Below, piece after piece: positions 24,630 to 25,196 of a stretch of 25,196 bases of DNA. The first letter of the stretch is position 1, and the number at the start of each line of letters is the position of its first letter. A model generated the notes under the pieces. That model searched no databases and was not told the DNA's origin. It worked only from the letters and a program-made list of their open reading frames with translations. Where the stretch lies: assembly GCA_050257395.1 (NCBI GenBank), contig JBLMWU010000013.1, positions 1 to 25,196 on the forward strand. Direction: 5' to 3'. The position numbers and the translations under genes are program-made. The DNA comes from JAIRTY01 sp050257395. Lineage in GTDB: Bacteria > Actinomycetota > Actinomycetes > Streptosporangiales > Streptosporangiaceae.

Positions 24630-25196
24630 ATGCCATTCGCCAGCATGAAATTCATCGAGGGCACGCTCATCGGGCAGGACACTAGCGATGCCGTCACGAT
24701 GTCGGCAGAGTTGTGTGTGAGGTTGCTGAACCAGGCCAGGCAGATCCATTATGCGGGCCTGAAAGCGTACGGTCTGCTCATCGCTGAGCCCGACCGGCCA
24801 GGCTATCCCTTCACCGCAACCGATGTCGTCTTCCTGGACTCCAGGAAGAACCGGCGCAACGACTCAGGTTATCGGGCCGCATTCCATGCCCAGGGCGAGT
24901 ACTTCCGGCAGTTCGACGATGCTGGCTTCGTCGCCGACCCAGCCGAATTGCTGGCAGTCTGGCAGGAAATCGAAGACTCCGGAAGGCAGGTCATCGCCCC
25001 GTTTCACAGTCACCGGCGGCAGCCGGCCAACTTCTCGCTGATCGATTACCGGCTGCACAATCCCGCATTCCCCTGGCATATGATCATCTCGCTTCGCGAT
25101 CCGCAACGTCCGGTTCTGCAGCCGTTTGCCGTGCACAAGCAACTGTCTGACTTCGGGATCAGCGACCGCGATACCTGCCAGGACAGCCAGCTCTCC
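24630..25196 (+). CDS. JAMM/MPN (Mov34/PAD-1) domain protein, 3' end beyond the window
   Basis: The frame is open for 189 codons to the window end. FHSHRRQPANFSLID (125-139) is a JAMM zinc motif, H-x-H-x7-S-x2-D, with H126, H128, S136 and D139. The canonical catalytic Glu normally lies just before a Gly in a block like E-x-C-G; here that block reads KAYGLL, with Lys45 in its place. Glu27 or Glu53 might substitute, or the enzyme may be altered. Bacterial JAMM proteins cleave isopeptide-type links, for example freeing cysteine or sulfur carrier proteins (Mec with CysO). The ATG has AGGAGG 7 bases upstream. Codons ending in A or T are more frequent than in the cell-wall genes, which may point to transfer. 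It probably belongs with the hydratase cassette, but it may have its own operator. Confidence 0.75.
   Translation, partial: MPFASMKFIEGTLIGQDTSDAVTMSAELCVRLLNQARQIHYAGLKAYGLLIAEPDRPGYPFTATDVVFLDSRKNRRNDSGYRAAFHAQGEYFRQFDDAGFVADPAELLAVWQEIEDSGRQVIAPFHSHRRQPANFSLIDYRLHNPAFPWHMIISLRDPQRPVLQPFAVHKQLSDFGISDRDTCQDSQLS

Overview
The window is chromosomal DNA from a very GC-rich actinomycete. Third codon positions are mostly G or C, starts include GTG and TTG, genes overlap as GTGA or TTGA, and the initiator tRNA has an encoded CCA. An arabinofuranosyltransferase (AftA-like), teichoic-acid genes and LytR-CpsA-Psr (LCP) proteins point to an organism with a complex cell wall. I cannot name the genus.

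Region 1 (1-9707) is a cell-wall glycopolymer locus. It holds the 3' end of an ExoA-like family 2 glycosyltransferase, an AftA-like membrane arabinofuranosyltransferase (minus strand), a fused CDP-ribitol synthase (cytidylyltransferase plus short-chain reductase), a sulfotransferase (minus), a 1196-residue fusion of a glycosyltransferase with a CDP-glycerol/CDP-ribitol polymerase, and a second, stand-alone cytidylyltransferase of the TarI/IspD family (minus). Together these could make and polymerise alditol phosphate and decorate it with sugar or sulfate.

Region 2 (9930-14698) is a tight plus-strand operon: a DUF5941-like membrane protein, a LicC-like nucleotidyltransferase, a glycerol-1-phosphate dehydrogenase-like enzyme, a CDP-alcohol phosphatidyltransferase with an altered active-site motif, and a family 2 glycosyltransferase. 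I read it as a possible route from dihydroxyacetone phosphate through sn-glycerol-1-phosphate and a CDP-activated alcohol to a glycosylated envelope lipid or polymer. It ends in an exact 42-bp tandem duplication across the last stop codon.

Region 3 (14830-22379) has a GT-C-like polytopic membrane protein, an intact LCP ligase (minus), a second LCP gene that is frameshifted and lacks key active-site residues (minus), and a 906-residue polytopic membrane protein with a disordered N-terminus. LCP enzymes attach glycopolymers to peptidoglycan, which fits regions 1 and 2.

Region 4 (22445-25196) starts with the initiator tRNA, with its own promoter and a strong intrinsic terminator. After about 360 bases without a gene comes a compact cassette: a cobalt-type nitrile hydratase/thiocyanate hydrolase alpha-like subunit with an unusual N-terminal extension, a beta-like subunit reduced to its SH3-like domain, a possible small ORF, a perfect palindrome, and a JAMM/MPN-domain protein cut by the window end. 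The cassette is unrelated to the cell-wall genes. It is, with the glycerol-1-phosphate operon, the best candidate here for an undescribed system.
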